Shown here piece after piece: positions 37,085-44,598 of a DNA stretch of 64,000 bases; the stretch's first letter is position 1; each line of letters opens with the position of its first letter. Made by a program: the position numbers and the translations under genes. The stretch spans positions 39,671 through 103,670 of the forward strand of contig UQLB01000006.1 in assembly GCA_900541725.1 (NCBI GenBank), read 5' to 3'. This DNA is from an uncultured Collinsella sp. Lineage in GTDB: Bacteria > Actinomycetota > Coriobacteriia > Coriobacteriales > Coriobacteriaceae. A model generated the notes under the pieces. That model ran no database searches, had not been told where the DNA came from, and saw only the letters and a program-made list of their open reading frames with translations.

Positions 37085-37850
37085 CACCTCTCCTCGGAGC
37101 GCGCGAACCAGGCCGCGCCCGCCGCCGTGAGCGCGGCGAACGCGATCGCGCAGACCGCAAGGCCCGCCAGTGTGAGCATGCCGTCCGCCGCGAGCGCCCC
37201 GCCGAGCGCCATGTCCGCCGCGAGTGGCTCGCCGCTCGGCAGCACGGGGATGAAGCTCGTGGGGATGACCATGCTCGCCGACGGCGGAAAGAGCTGCGGC
37301 AGCGGCACCAGCGACCAGGCGAACCCACCCACGAGCTGCGTGGCGAGCGGGCAGAAGATGCCCGCGAGCATGCCGAGCCGCGCCGTGAGGAAGAGCCCTG
37401 CGGGGATCATCCACGCCGCGGTCACCGTGTTGGCGAGCGCGCAGAGGAGCATCGTGAGCGTGCCCGCGGCCGTGAGGCCCTGCGAGGAGAACGCCGAGCC
37501 CGCGAGGTAGATGCCGAAGACCACGAGGTTCGAGAGCGTGCAGAGCGCGAGGCACCAGAGCGCCTTGGCCCACCAGGCGCGCCCGAGCGGGAAGCCCAGG
37601 CCCAGAAGCCCCCGCATCCGCGTGCGAGCGTCCGCCCGCGCGACGCACGCCACCACGAGTGAGAGAGACACGGGCAGGAAGAGCGCATACCAGTAGTTCC
37701 ACGCGCTGAAGATCTGCACGCCCCGGTAGGGCATCGCGCCGAGCAGCGGCATCGGCAGCGCCATGAGCACGGCCAGGCGAACCGGTGCCGCGTGGCGCGA
37801 CTTCAGGGCCTCGGCGCGCAGGCCCGCGAGCAGGCCGCCTTTCTCGCCCG

Positions 37851-37854
<4 letters not shown>
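37084..37854 (-). CDS. Lantibiotic-immunity ABC permease, LanE-like
   Basis: A 256-residue, six-helix membrane protein. The N-terminal pattern GLRAEALKSRHAAPVRLAVL, then SAWNYWYALFLPVSLSLVVA and RGLLGLGFPLGRAWWAKALW, matches LanE-type lantibiotic-protection permeases (family opening of a cytoplasmic Lys/Arg-rich helix followed by a W-N-W-Y segment). The ATG overlaps the ATPase stop by four bases (ATGA), and its own stop overlaps the next start. Confidence 0.88.
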
Positions 37855-38579
<725 letters not shown>

Positions 38580-38745
38580 GGGCTTATCCTTTCTCTTCCG
38601 GGCGCGCGGGCCGAGTCGCCGTGCCCGCGCGCCTTACCTTTCGGGTTCAACATCCATGGTGGGGCGCGTTTCTAACGAAGCCGTAACGGCCGTTGGGCTC
38701 TTTTGGCGCCAGCCAATCTCGACCCGCACGCCACTCATGGTATGT

Positions 38746-38757
38746 TTATCGCGATAA
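38746..38757. promoter_or_regulatory. 12-bp palindrome upstream of the truncated TetR gene
   Basis: TTATCGCGATAA is a perfect palindrome 18 bases before the GTG start of the TetR fragment and about 170 bases upstream of the divergent LanF gene. It is a plausible operator of the lost TetR protein. Confidence 0.45.
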
Positions 38758-38774
38758 CAAGGACGGAGGTGCTC

Positions 38775-38876
38775 GTGGCACGCAATAAGTACCCGGAGGA
38801 GACGGTCGAGAAGATTCTCGACGTTGCCGAGCGGCTCCTCGTGGAGCGCGGCTACGAGCACACCACGATGATCTGA
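38775..38876 (+). pseudogene. Truncated TetR-family regulator (N-terminal 33 codons)
   Basis: Starting at GTG 38775 after GGACGGAGG, the frame reads MARNKYPEETVEKILDVAER and LLVERGYEHTTM, the first helix of a TetR DNA-binding domain, then stops two codons later at the join with a different gene fragment. The recognition helix and ligand domain are missing. Confidence 0.75.
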
Positions 38877-39057
38877 AGAGCAATACGCTAAATCGAAAAA
38901 GGTAATCGAAGCCGCGCCTGTGGACTTATCGAGGGTCGAGATTCCCGCCCCATCCATCGGCACCCAGCAGAAGGTCGTCGACATCCTCGACCGCTTCGGC
39001 ACCCTAACCAAATCGCTCACCGACGGTAGGATAAACCCCCATGAATATATGAATTGA
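38875..39057 (+). pseudogene. C-terminal remnant of a type I restriction specificity subunit (HsdS)
   Basis: The translation LSRVEIPAPSIGTQQKVVDI followed by LDRFGTLTKSLTDG matches the conserved end of an HsdS target-recognition repeat (IPxPxxxxQ..IV.ILD.F..L...L). It is joined directly to the TetR fragment, with no start codon, and no hsdM or hsdR is nearby. Confidence 0.75.
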
Positions 39058-39311
39058 CCTGCTGACTCCAATGAAGATTGGAGGGTAACTGCCAGGGGTG
39101 ACGGCCCAGCGAGTGTTATTTTGCGAGCTATGCGCATTGAAAGCGACCTTTCGTGGTATAAACTACTTGCCGGAAGCCGCGGCTTTCAGAGTACGGCTTA
39201 CGTGTACGTTTAACCTCCGTGGGCGACGGGGTGCCGCAAGGCGTAGAATATCGCCCACCTGTAGGGGCCTGCAGCGATGCGGGCCCCGCTTCGTATGAGG
39301 GGGCGTAACCG
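39058..39311 (+). ncRNA. Structured leader, candidate RNA antitoxin region
   Basis: Just before the ToxN-like gene there is an 8-bp stem GTGGGCGA/TCGCCCAC (39219-39226 and 39251-39258) enclosing 24 bases, followed by a second GC-rich stem GGGGCC/GGCCCC (39264-39287) 20 bases before the start codon. In type III toxin-antitoxin loci an RNA antitoxin and then a partial terminator precede the toxin gene. The tandem repeats usual for such antitoxins are not visible, so this assignment is tentative. Confidence 0.35.
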
Positions 39312-39761
39312 ATGAAGATCGTATCCATCTCCCAGGACTTCTTCGACCTCGTCGATGGCGACCGTGAGCTCATGCTTAAGCACAATCGCCCCTGCATCGT
39401 GGTGGTGAGGCTGCGTTTCCGCGGAAAGCGCAGGGACTTCGCCGTGCCGCTGCGTTCCAACATCGCCCCTAACGTGCCCAAAGACCAGTACTTTGCGTTG
39501 CCACCCCGCCCCACGACGCGCCCCGGCTGCCGCCACGGCATCCACTACATCAAGATGTTCCCCATAACCAAGGCCTACCAGCGCCGCTTCAGGACCGAGG
39601 GCTCGGCCTACTACGAGACGCTCCAGCGCATCATCGATGGCAACACCAAACGCATTGTCTCCGAATGCCAGGCGTACCTTGACCTCTATGAGCGCGAGGG
39701 AAGGTCCTGCTTTGCCGTCGACATCGATCGCATCGTGGGCCTGCTGGAAGGCGAGAAGTAG
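39312..39761 (+). CDS. ToxN/AbiQ-like endoribonuclease toxin (type III TA), probable
   Basis: A 149-residue protein beginning MKIVSISQDFFDLVDGDREL. The central block RPCIVVVRLRF, RDFAVPLRSNI, PKDQYFALPPR and HGIHYIKMFPI resembles the barrel of ToxN/AbiQ/CptN RNases, in which the toxin is held by an RNA antitoxin transcribed upstream. A long C-terminal helix follows (IVSECQAYLDLYEREG). Length fits the family. No protein antitoxin is adjacent; a structured non-coding stretch and a terminator-like stem precede it, and its own terminator follows. Confidence 0.6.
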   Translation: MKIVSISQDFFDLVDGDRELMLKHNRPCIVVVRLRFRGKRRDFAVPLRSNIAPNVPKDQYFALPPRPTTRPGCRHGIHYIKMFPITKAYQRRFRTEGSAYYETLQRIIDGNTKRIVSECQAYLDLYEREGRSCFAVDIDRIVGLLEGEK

Positions 39762-39784
39762 GGCACCTCGGCTCAGTCTCGAGC

Positions 39785-39808
39785 CATGCGGAGTCGCTCC
39801 GCATTTTT
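39785..39808 (+). terminator. Terminator after the ToxN-like gene
   Basis: ATGCGGAG/CTCCGCAT with a TCG loop, followed by TTTT. Confidence 0.8.
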
Positions 39809-39969
39809 GAACGCCGCGTGTGCGTCCTAAATACTTGAGAAACAAGCTGTGAAGTGCGGTGGCGCGCCCGTGCCCGTGCATAGCCGTCACCATCAGCGTC
39901 TACGCGGTGTCGGCTTCAAGTGGAACTGGCGCCGCTGCTGTATATGGTTTGCCTTGCTGCAAATGGCAA

Positions 39970-40389
39970 TCAATGCCCACGATGCTTCTGCTTGCGCTTC
40001 AGCTTTCGCTGCTCGAAGCGCGCATCAGCCTCTTCCGCGCGGCGTCGGCTTCTTGCATGAGCTGACTCCTGTTTCATCGCTTCTCTCTGTGCTGCGAGCG
40101 CCTGCTGCGCCTTGGTGCTCATCGCGGGCCGCTTAAGGGCTTTCGCCGCCTCACGGGCGCGCCGCTTGGGGTTCTTCGCGGGCTTGTTTGTTTCAATGGC
40201 CTTGTCGCCGAAGAACGAGAGCTTCTCCCATTCGCTTGTAACGAATCGCAGGATCTCCTCATCGGACGGCTCCGCGCCGAAGACGATGCGGGCGACGCCG
40301 TACTTTCCGCCCTCGACGTGCTCCGCCAGCCCGACCCAGAATTGACCGTCGTGATATACGGTCAGGGTGGACGACACGCTGATCTGCAT
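39970..40389 (-). CDS. yjdF: YjdF family protein (DUF2992)
   Basis: A 139-residue protein. The N-terminal domain MQISVSSTLTVYHDGQFWVG, then GVARIVFGAEPSDEEILRFV, is the YjdF fold; the C-terminal third is a Lys/Arg/Ala-rich helix ending KLKRKQKHRGH, probably nucleic-acid or ribosome facing. ATG 40389 has TAAAGGAGG nine bases upstream. The leader matches the yjdF riboswitch, which in other bacteria responds to azaaromatic compounds, so this gene probably protects against such compounds. A broken second copy of the leader and first codons lies at 27142. Confidence 0.88.
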   Translation of the reverse strand: MQISVSSTLTVYHDGQFWVGLAEHVEGGKYGVARIVFGAEPSDEEILRFVTSEWEKLSFFGDKAIETNKPAKNPKRRAREAAKALKRPAMSTKAQQALAAQREAMKQESAHARSRRRAEEADARFEQRKLKRKQKHRGH

Positions 40390-40411
40390 GGCTGGTTCCT
40401 CCTTTATGTAG

Positions 40412-40505
40412 ATGACCATGCAGAGAAGGGACAACCAAGGAGGCAGGTTACTGATGCGGACTCCCGCACGCCCACGACTACCCGACGGGGACTGTGTTTT
40501 CATCT
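40412..40505 (-). ncRNA. yjdF riboswitch
   Basis: On the minus strand the leader contains GTCGGGTAGTCGTGGGCG, GCGGGAGTCCGC and ATCAGTAACCTGCCTCC, ending about 20 bases before the yjdF ribosome binding site. The GGGTAG and CAGTAACCT blocks flanking a short stem are as I recall the yjdF RNA consensus, and the location before a DUF2992 gene is the expected one. Boundaries are approximate. Confidence 0.7.
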
Positions 40506-40602
40506 CTGATGCCCGCATTGTAGCACGCGCGGATGCGCCCTTCATCGCTGCCGACATGACGTGGCTGGGATTCGTTCCTCGACACATCCTTTTGTATATT
40601 GC

Positions 40603-40651
40603 CTTCCCGGTTTCGAAACTTTAAATCAATTCGAGTTTCGAAACCGGGAAG
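40603..40651. repeat. Perfect 18-bp inverted repeat
   Basis: CTTCCCGGTTTCGAAACT (40603-40620) is exactly complementary to 40634-40651, with a 13-base AT-rich loop. It sits between the divergent yjdF leader and the ATPase tail. In the other module copy one arm is lost. Confidence 0.75.
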
Positions 40652-40661
40652 GAGAGCGTAT

Positions 40662-40856
40662 GTGAGAGGCGATATGAGCATCAACTTGATGCTTGAGGGG
40701 GAGCTCGCGTCGCTTCTGCCCATCGGGGACGTGTTCCCGAAGGTCCTCATCTCCCGCATAGGGCATGAGACCTGTACCCGGGAAGGCGTACTCGTGCTGG
40801 ACCTCGCGCGGTGCTGCTCGGTGAGCAGGGGTTCTGAACACTGCGTAGGGATATAG
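40662..40856 (+). pseudogene. C-terminal remnant of a DUF4143-type AAA ATPase, copy B
   Basis: Codes for INLMLEGELASLLPIGDVFP and CTREGVLVLDLARCC, homologous to the remnant at 27387 and to the C-terminus of DUF4143 ATPases. The N-terminal ATPase part is missing. Confidence 0.6.
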
Positions 40857-41002
40857 CGCGACAGGGGGGTGCAGCACCGTTTGCGCCTTGTCTAGAGAAC
40901 ACGAACAAGAGATGTGGCCTGCAGACGACTGAATAGCTCCATCCGTTTTGGTTACAACAAAATGTGTGCCGCGCGCCTGTGGCATGAGGGAGGGAGATTT
41001 CT

Positions 41003-41533
41003 ATGAATATCGTTGTATTGAGTGGTAGCCCGCGCAGGGGCGCCAATACCGACACCATGGTCGAGGCGTTTGCCGAGACCGCGCGTGAGGGCGGCAATAC
41101 GGTCGAGGTCGTCCGTGTTGCCAGCAAGAAAATCGGTGGTTGCCTGGGGTGTCAGTATTGCTTCGCCCACGAGGGCACTTGCGTGCAGAAGGATGACATG
41201 GTCGACGTGATCGAGTCGCTGAAAGGCGCCGATATGGTTGTCTTCGCTTCGCCTATCTACTGGTTTGATATCACTGCGCAGGAGAAGGCCGCCATCGACC
41301 GCCTGTACGCCTTCGGTGCTACAGGCTTCCCGTTCACCAAGACGGCCCTTTTGCTCGATAGCCACAGCGAGGGCGTCTATGATGCGGCGATTGCTATGTA
41401 CAGGGCCACATGCGCGTACTGCAAGTGGGAGGACCAGGGCATTGTCACCATCAGCGGCATGACCGAGCGCGACAGCATGGCATCGTCGCCCAAGTTGGAA
41501 GGGGTGCGAGAGCTCGCCCGCAAGCTCGCCTAA
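41003..41533 (+). CDS. Flavodoxin-family NAD(P)H-dependent FMN reductase
   Basis: A 176-residue protein with the FMN phosphate loop SGSPRRGANTDTM at 7-19, the iron-sulfur-flavoprotein-like cysteine spacing GCLGCQYCFAHEGTC near 46-60, and FASPIYWFDIT near 84. It is one of the small flavoproteins that reduce quinones, nitro compounds or act in electron transfer. Four cysteines in the GCLGCQYC region could bind a cluster, though they do not exactly match the Isf spacing. ATG 41003 follows GAGGGAGGGAG. Single gene. Confidence 0.87.
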   Translation: MNIVVLSGSPRRGANTDTMVEAFAETAREGGNTVEVVRVASKKIGGCLGCQYCFAHEGTCVQKDDMVDVIESLKGADMVVFASPIYWFDITAQEKAAIDRLYAFGATGFPFTKTALLLDSHSEGVYDAAIAMYRATCAYCKWEDQGIVTISGMTERDSMASSPKLEGVRELARKLA

Positions 41534-41546
41534 GGACAAGAGGGGC

Positions 41547-41611
41547 GCATGGCAATCAGCACTAGCGGAAATGCTTGCTGCCCTTACCAGGAGGAATGCT
41601 GATTGCCATGC
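41547..41611. repeat. Perfect 15-bp inverted repeat after the flavoprotein gene
   Basis: GCATGGCAATCAGCA (41547-41561) and its exact complement (41597-41611) enclose 35 bases that include AGGAGG. It lacks a T-run, so it is not a standard terminator. It may be a mobile-element scar or a regulatory hairpin. Confidence 0.6.
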
Positions 41612-41641
41612 AACGATGCTCCCGCGGACAATTCCGGTGTG

Positions 41642-42109
41642 CTAAAACGCCTTCTCGTTCAAGAATTCTCTGAACGCGGGGATGTCGAAGCCGACGAGGC
41701 CACGCCCACGTTCCCCGATAACGCCGTCCTCGAGGAGGCGGCGTTTGTATTGGCTTGCGTAGTTGCTGGCGACGCCCATGCGTTTGGCTATCTCCGAGAT
41801 CCTGCTGGGGCCAGAATCGGGCAGCATCGCGAGCAAAAACTCAATGTCTTTATCGGAAAGCTCTCGATAGGTCGTTTCGAGAGAAGCCCGATGCCATGCT
41901 TCTCGAGTTGCCTGAAGATGCCATTCATGCACGTGCGCCAGTTGCCCTGGGCTTCTTGAACATATGTTCAATCGATGCCCACTGGACCAATTTGAACGCC
42001 GTTCATGCGCGCGTGAGACTGTGAAAGGTAGCTATCTGCCGCTTCTTTGGTTCGCTCGATAATATCTTCGAGCATGCCTGGCATGGCGGAGCCATTTGCT
42101 GTACTCCAT
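41642..42109 (-). pseudogene. Internally deleted AAA ATPase gene
   Basis: The start (ATG 42109, AAAGGAG upstream) gives MEYSKWLR, then a shift leads to MPGMLEDIIERTKEAADSYL...MNGVQIGPVGID, an N-terminal ATPase region. After a further shift the sequence jumps to a C-terminal winged helix: LSDKDIEFLLAMLPDSGPSR, RISEIAKRMGVASNYASQYK and GFDIPAFREFL. The P-loop and Walker B region are missing. Two or more frameshifts and a deletion make it non-functional as an ATPase; the 109-codon 3' frame might still encode a small DNA-binding protein. Confidence 0.65.
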
Positions 42110-42121
42110 GGTGGCTCCTTT

Positions 42122-42176
42122 GCAAGTTTTGCTAATTTTTGCAACTTTTGCTAACTTTTGCGAGTTTTGCTAACGG
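42122..42176. repeat. Three tandem 19-bp repeats upstream of the ATPase remnant
   Basis: Units 42122-42140 (GCAAGTTTTGCTAATTTTT), 42141-42159 (GCAACTTTTGCTAACTTTT) and 42160-42176 (partial) share GCRASTTTTGCTAA. They begin ten bases upstream of the ATPase ribosome binding site, where an operator array would lie. Confidence 0.7.
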
Positions 42177-42236
42177 CTTAGGACGGTGCGGGAAGCCCCC
42201 GTATCGTCGACATTTCCGAGGATGACCTCCGCAACG

Positions 42237-42279
42237 AGCGGGGCCCGGGGCGCGATATTGCTGCGCTCCGGGCCCCGCT
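42237..42279. terminator. GC-rich hairpin after the topoisomerase operon
   Basis: AGCGGGGCCCGG (42237-42248) is exactly complementary to 42268-42279. It follows the stop of the topoisomerase A subunit (42313, minus strand) and probably ends that operon, although no T-run is present on the minus strand. Confidence 0.6.
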
Positions 42280-42312
42280 GCTTTGTAAAACCATGGCGGT
42301 TCTGCCGTCGTC

Positions 42313-44553
42313 CTAATCAAACAAACTCGGCATGTCGTTTTCTTTCATGAGGGCACCGGCGGAGGGGAGGCTCTGCGCGGTGAACTTTTCGGCCGAGACC
42401 CCGGCGCCAAGGATGTCCTCGGTCGTGCCGACGGTGGTGACCGAGCGGCCCTTCTTGGCCGTAAAGGCCTGGACGCCCTGCGTGTTGGTGGTCGTCTTGG
42501 TCTTGAGCAGCGACGTGTTGAAGTTCATCAAACGATAGTCGCTCGAGACCAGCGCGATGTCGCGGTCCTCCTTGAGCACCTGGGCATACAGCAGCTTGCT
42601 GCCACCGTAGATGGCGTTCTTGAGACGCTTACGGTTGGTCTTGGTGACGTATCCAGAAAGCGCGACGCGCACCACGCGGCCGTTCTCAAAGACGAACAGC
42701 ACGTCGGCCTTGTAGTCCTCGGGGTCGATGACCCAGATCACGCTCTCGTCGGGTTCCATCTCGAGGTCGGTGGGCAGGTACGAGCCCAGCTGGGCCGACT
42801 TGGTGTCCTCAAACGCCGCAACCTTGCATTTGTACACCTGGCTCTTGTTGGTAAAGACCAGCAGCTCGTGGGTGTTGGAGGACGGGAACTCGATAAAGGG
42901 TTTGTCGCCGTCCTTGTACTTGAGCGTGGTCGCCTTCTTGAGCACGCGGTCCGTCATCTTCTTAAAGTAGCCATCGCGCGAGAGCATGATGGTCACCGGG
43001 TACTCCTCGACCTCGGGCTCCAAGCTTACCTCGATAACCTCATGGGGCTCGATCCTGCCCGTGCGACGCGGCATCACATATTTCTTGTTGACCGCGGCCA
43101 GCTCGTCGCTGATGACCTTCTTGATGTTCTCCTCGCTGGAGAGGATCTCCTCAAGCTCGGCAATCTCGCTCTCAAGCTTGGCGATGTCCTTGGTGCGGTT
43201 GAGGATGTACTCTTCGTTAATGTTGCGGAGCTTGAGCTCGGCAACAAACTCGGCCTGGGTCTCGTCGATGTCGAAACCCTTCATAAGGTTGGGCACGACC
43301 TCGGCTTCAAGCTTGGTGCCACGGATGATGGCGATGGCCTTGTCGATGTCGAGCAAGATTGCCTCGAGGCCGTGCAGCAGGTGCAGGCGCTCGGACTTTT
43401 TGCCCAGGTCAAAGTTAATGCGGCGACGCGTGGACTCAATACGCCATTTGACCCACTCGTGCAGAATCTGGCGCACGCCCATAACACGGGGATAGCCGTC
43501 GACGAGCACGTTGAAGTTGCACGAGAACGAATCCTGCAGTGTGGTCGAGCGATAGAGCTTGGCCATGAGCTTGTCGGGGTCGACGCCGCGCTTAAGGTCG
43601 ATGGCGATGCGCAAGCCCGAGAGGTCGGTCTCGTCGCGGATATCAGCGATCTCCTTGACCTTGCCCTCTTTGGAGAGCTTGACGATGCGTTCGATGATGA
43701 CATCGGTCTTGGTGGTGTAGGGGATCTCATAGACCTCGATGATGCGCTCTTCGGGAATCCAGCGCCAGCGGGAACGGATCTGGAAGCTGCCAAGACCGGT
43801 CTCGATGATCTTCTCCATCTCCTCGCGGCGGTAGATGATCTCGCCGCCGGTCGAGAAGTCGGGCATGGGCATATACTCGAGCAGGTCGCAGTCGGGATCC
43901 TGCAGGTAATGCATGGTGGCGGTGCAGACCTCGTTGAGGTTGAAACCGCAGATGTCGGACGCCATGGCGACGCCGATGCCTTTGTTGGCCGAAACCAGAA
44001 TATTGGGGAACGTGGTGGGCAGCAGGCGCGGCTCCTTCATGGCGCCGTCGTAGCTGTCAACGAAGTCGACCGGGTCCTTGTCGATGTCCTTAAAGATCTC
44101 GGCGCTGATGGGGGAGAGCTTGGCCTCGGTATAACGCGAGGCGGCGTAGCTCAGGTCGCCCGAATAGTACTTGCCAAAGTTGCCCTTCGACTCCACGAAG
44201 GGGGCGAGCAGCGCCTCATTGCCGGTGGCCAGACGCACCATCGTCTCGTAGATCGCGGCGTCGCCGTGCGGATTGAGCTTCATGGTCTGGCCCACGATGT
44301 TGGCGCTCTTCTGGCGCTCGCCCTTGAGCAGACCCATCTTGTACATGGTGTAGAGCAGCTTGCGGTGCGAGGGCTTAAAGCCGTCGATCTCGGGGAATGC
44401 ACGCGAGACGTTGACGCTCATGGCGTAGGGCATGTAGTTGACCTCGAGCGTCTGCGTGATCGGCTGGTCGGTGACCTCGGAGTGCAGGCCGATGACGTTC
44501 TCGGCGTTGACCTGCTTTTTCTTTGGCTGGTTCTTCGTCTTCTTCTTTGCCAC
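42313..44553 (-). CDS. Type IIA topoisomerase subunit A (ParC/GyrA-like)
   Basis: A 746-residue DNA-cleaving subunit. After a basic N-terminal tail come YAMSVNVSRAFPEIDGFKPS, the quinolone-determining region with NPHGDAAIYETMVRLA, and the catalytic tyrosine in YAASRYTEAKLSP. A coiled-coil gate (LRNINEEYILNRTKDIAKLE) and a beta-pinwheel C-terminal domain follow. The C-terminal domain lacks a clear GyrA box, so decatenation (topoisomerase IV-like) is more likely than gyrase, but the sequence alone does not settle it. Starts 45 bases after subunit B, in one operon. Confidence 0.9.
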   Translation of the reverse strand: MAKKKTKNQPKKKQVNAENVIGLHSEVTDQPITQTLEVNYMPYAMSVNVSRAFPEIDGFKPSHRKLLYTMYKMGLLKGERQKSANIVGQTMKLNPHGDAAIYETMVRLATGNEALLAPFVESKGNFGKYYSGDLSYAASRYTEAKLSPISAEIFKDIDKDPVDFVDSYDGAMKEPRLLPTTFPNILVSANKGIGVAMASDICGFNLNEVCTATMHYLQDPDCDLLEYMPMPDFSTGGEIIYRREEMEKIIETGLGSFQIRSRWRWIPEERIIEVYEIPYTTKTDVIIERIVKLSKEGKVKEIADIRDETDLSGLRIAIDLKRGVDPDKLMAKLYRSTTLQDSFSCNFNVLVDGYPRVMGVRQILHEWVKWRIESTRRRINFDLGKKSERLHLLHGLEAILLDIDKAIAIIRGTKLEAEVVPNLMKGFDIDETQAEFVAELKLRNINEEYILNRTKDIAKLESEIAELEEILSSEENIKKVISDELAAVNKKYVMPRRTGRIEPHEVIEVSLEPEVEEYPVTIMLSRDGYFKKMTDRVLKKATTLKYKDGDKPFIEFPSSNTHELLVFTNKSQVYKCKVAAFEDTKSAQLGSYLPTDLEMEPDESVIWVIDPEDYKADVLFVFENGRVVRVALSGYVTKTNRKRLKNAIYGGSKLLYAQVLKEDRDIALVSSDYRLMNFNTSLLKTKTTTNTQGVQAFTAKKGRSVTTVGTTEDILGAGVSAEKFTAQSLPSAGALMKENDMPSLFD

Positions 44554-44598
44554 GATTTCCTCTTGAACTTCTTATGGGCCGTCGTTATCGATTTGCTG

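Larger units (their letters stand above)
40374..40870. repeat. Duplicated yjdF-leader/DUF4143-tail module, copy B
   Basis: Matches 27128-27620 along its length: yjdF start region and riboswitch, spacer, and the ATPase tail (shared words include GAAACCGGGAAGGA, GGGTTCTGAAC and ATATAGCGCGACAGG/ATATCGCGCGACAGG). This copy has an intact yjdF and an intact spacer inverted repeat. Confidence 0.75.

Noticed and set aside
33821..37510. Very long open frames opposite the lantibiotic-immunity operon
   Set aside because: In sequence of such high GC stop codons are rare in all frames. The translations are Arg/Ala/Gly-rich and meaningless, while the minus-strand genes have full family motifs.
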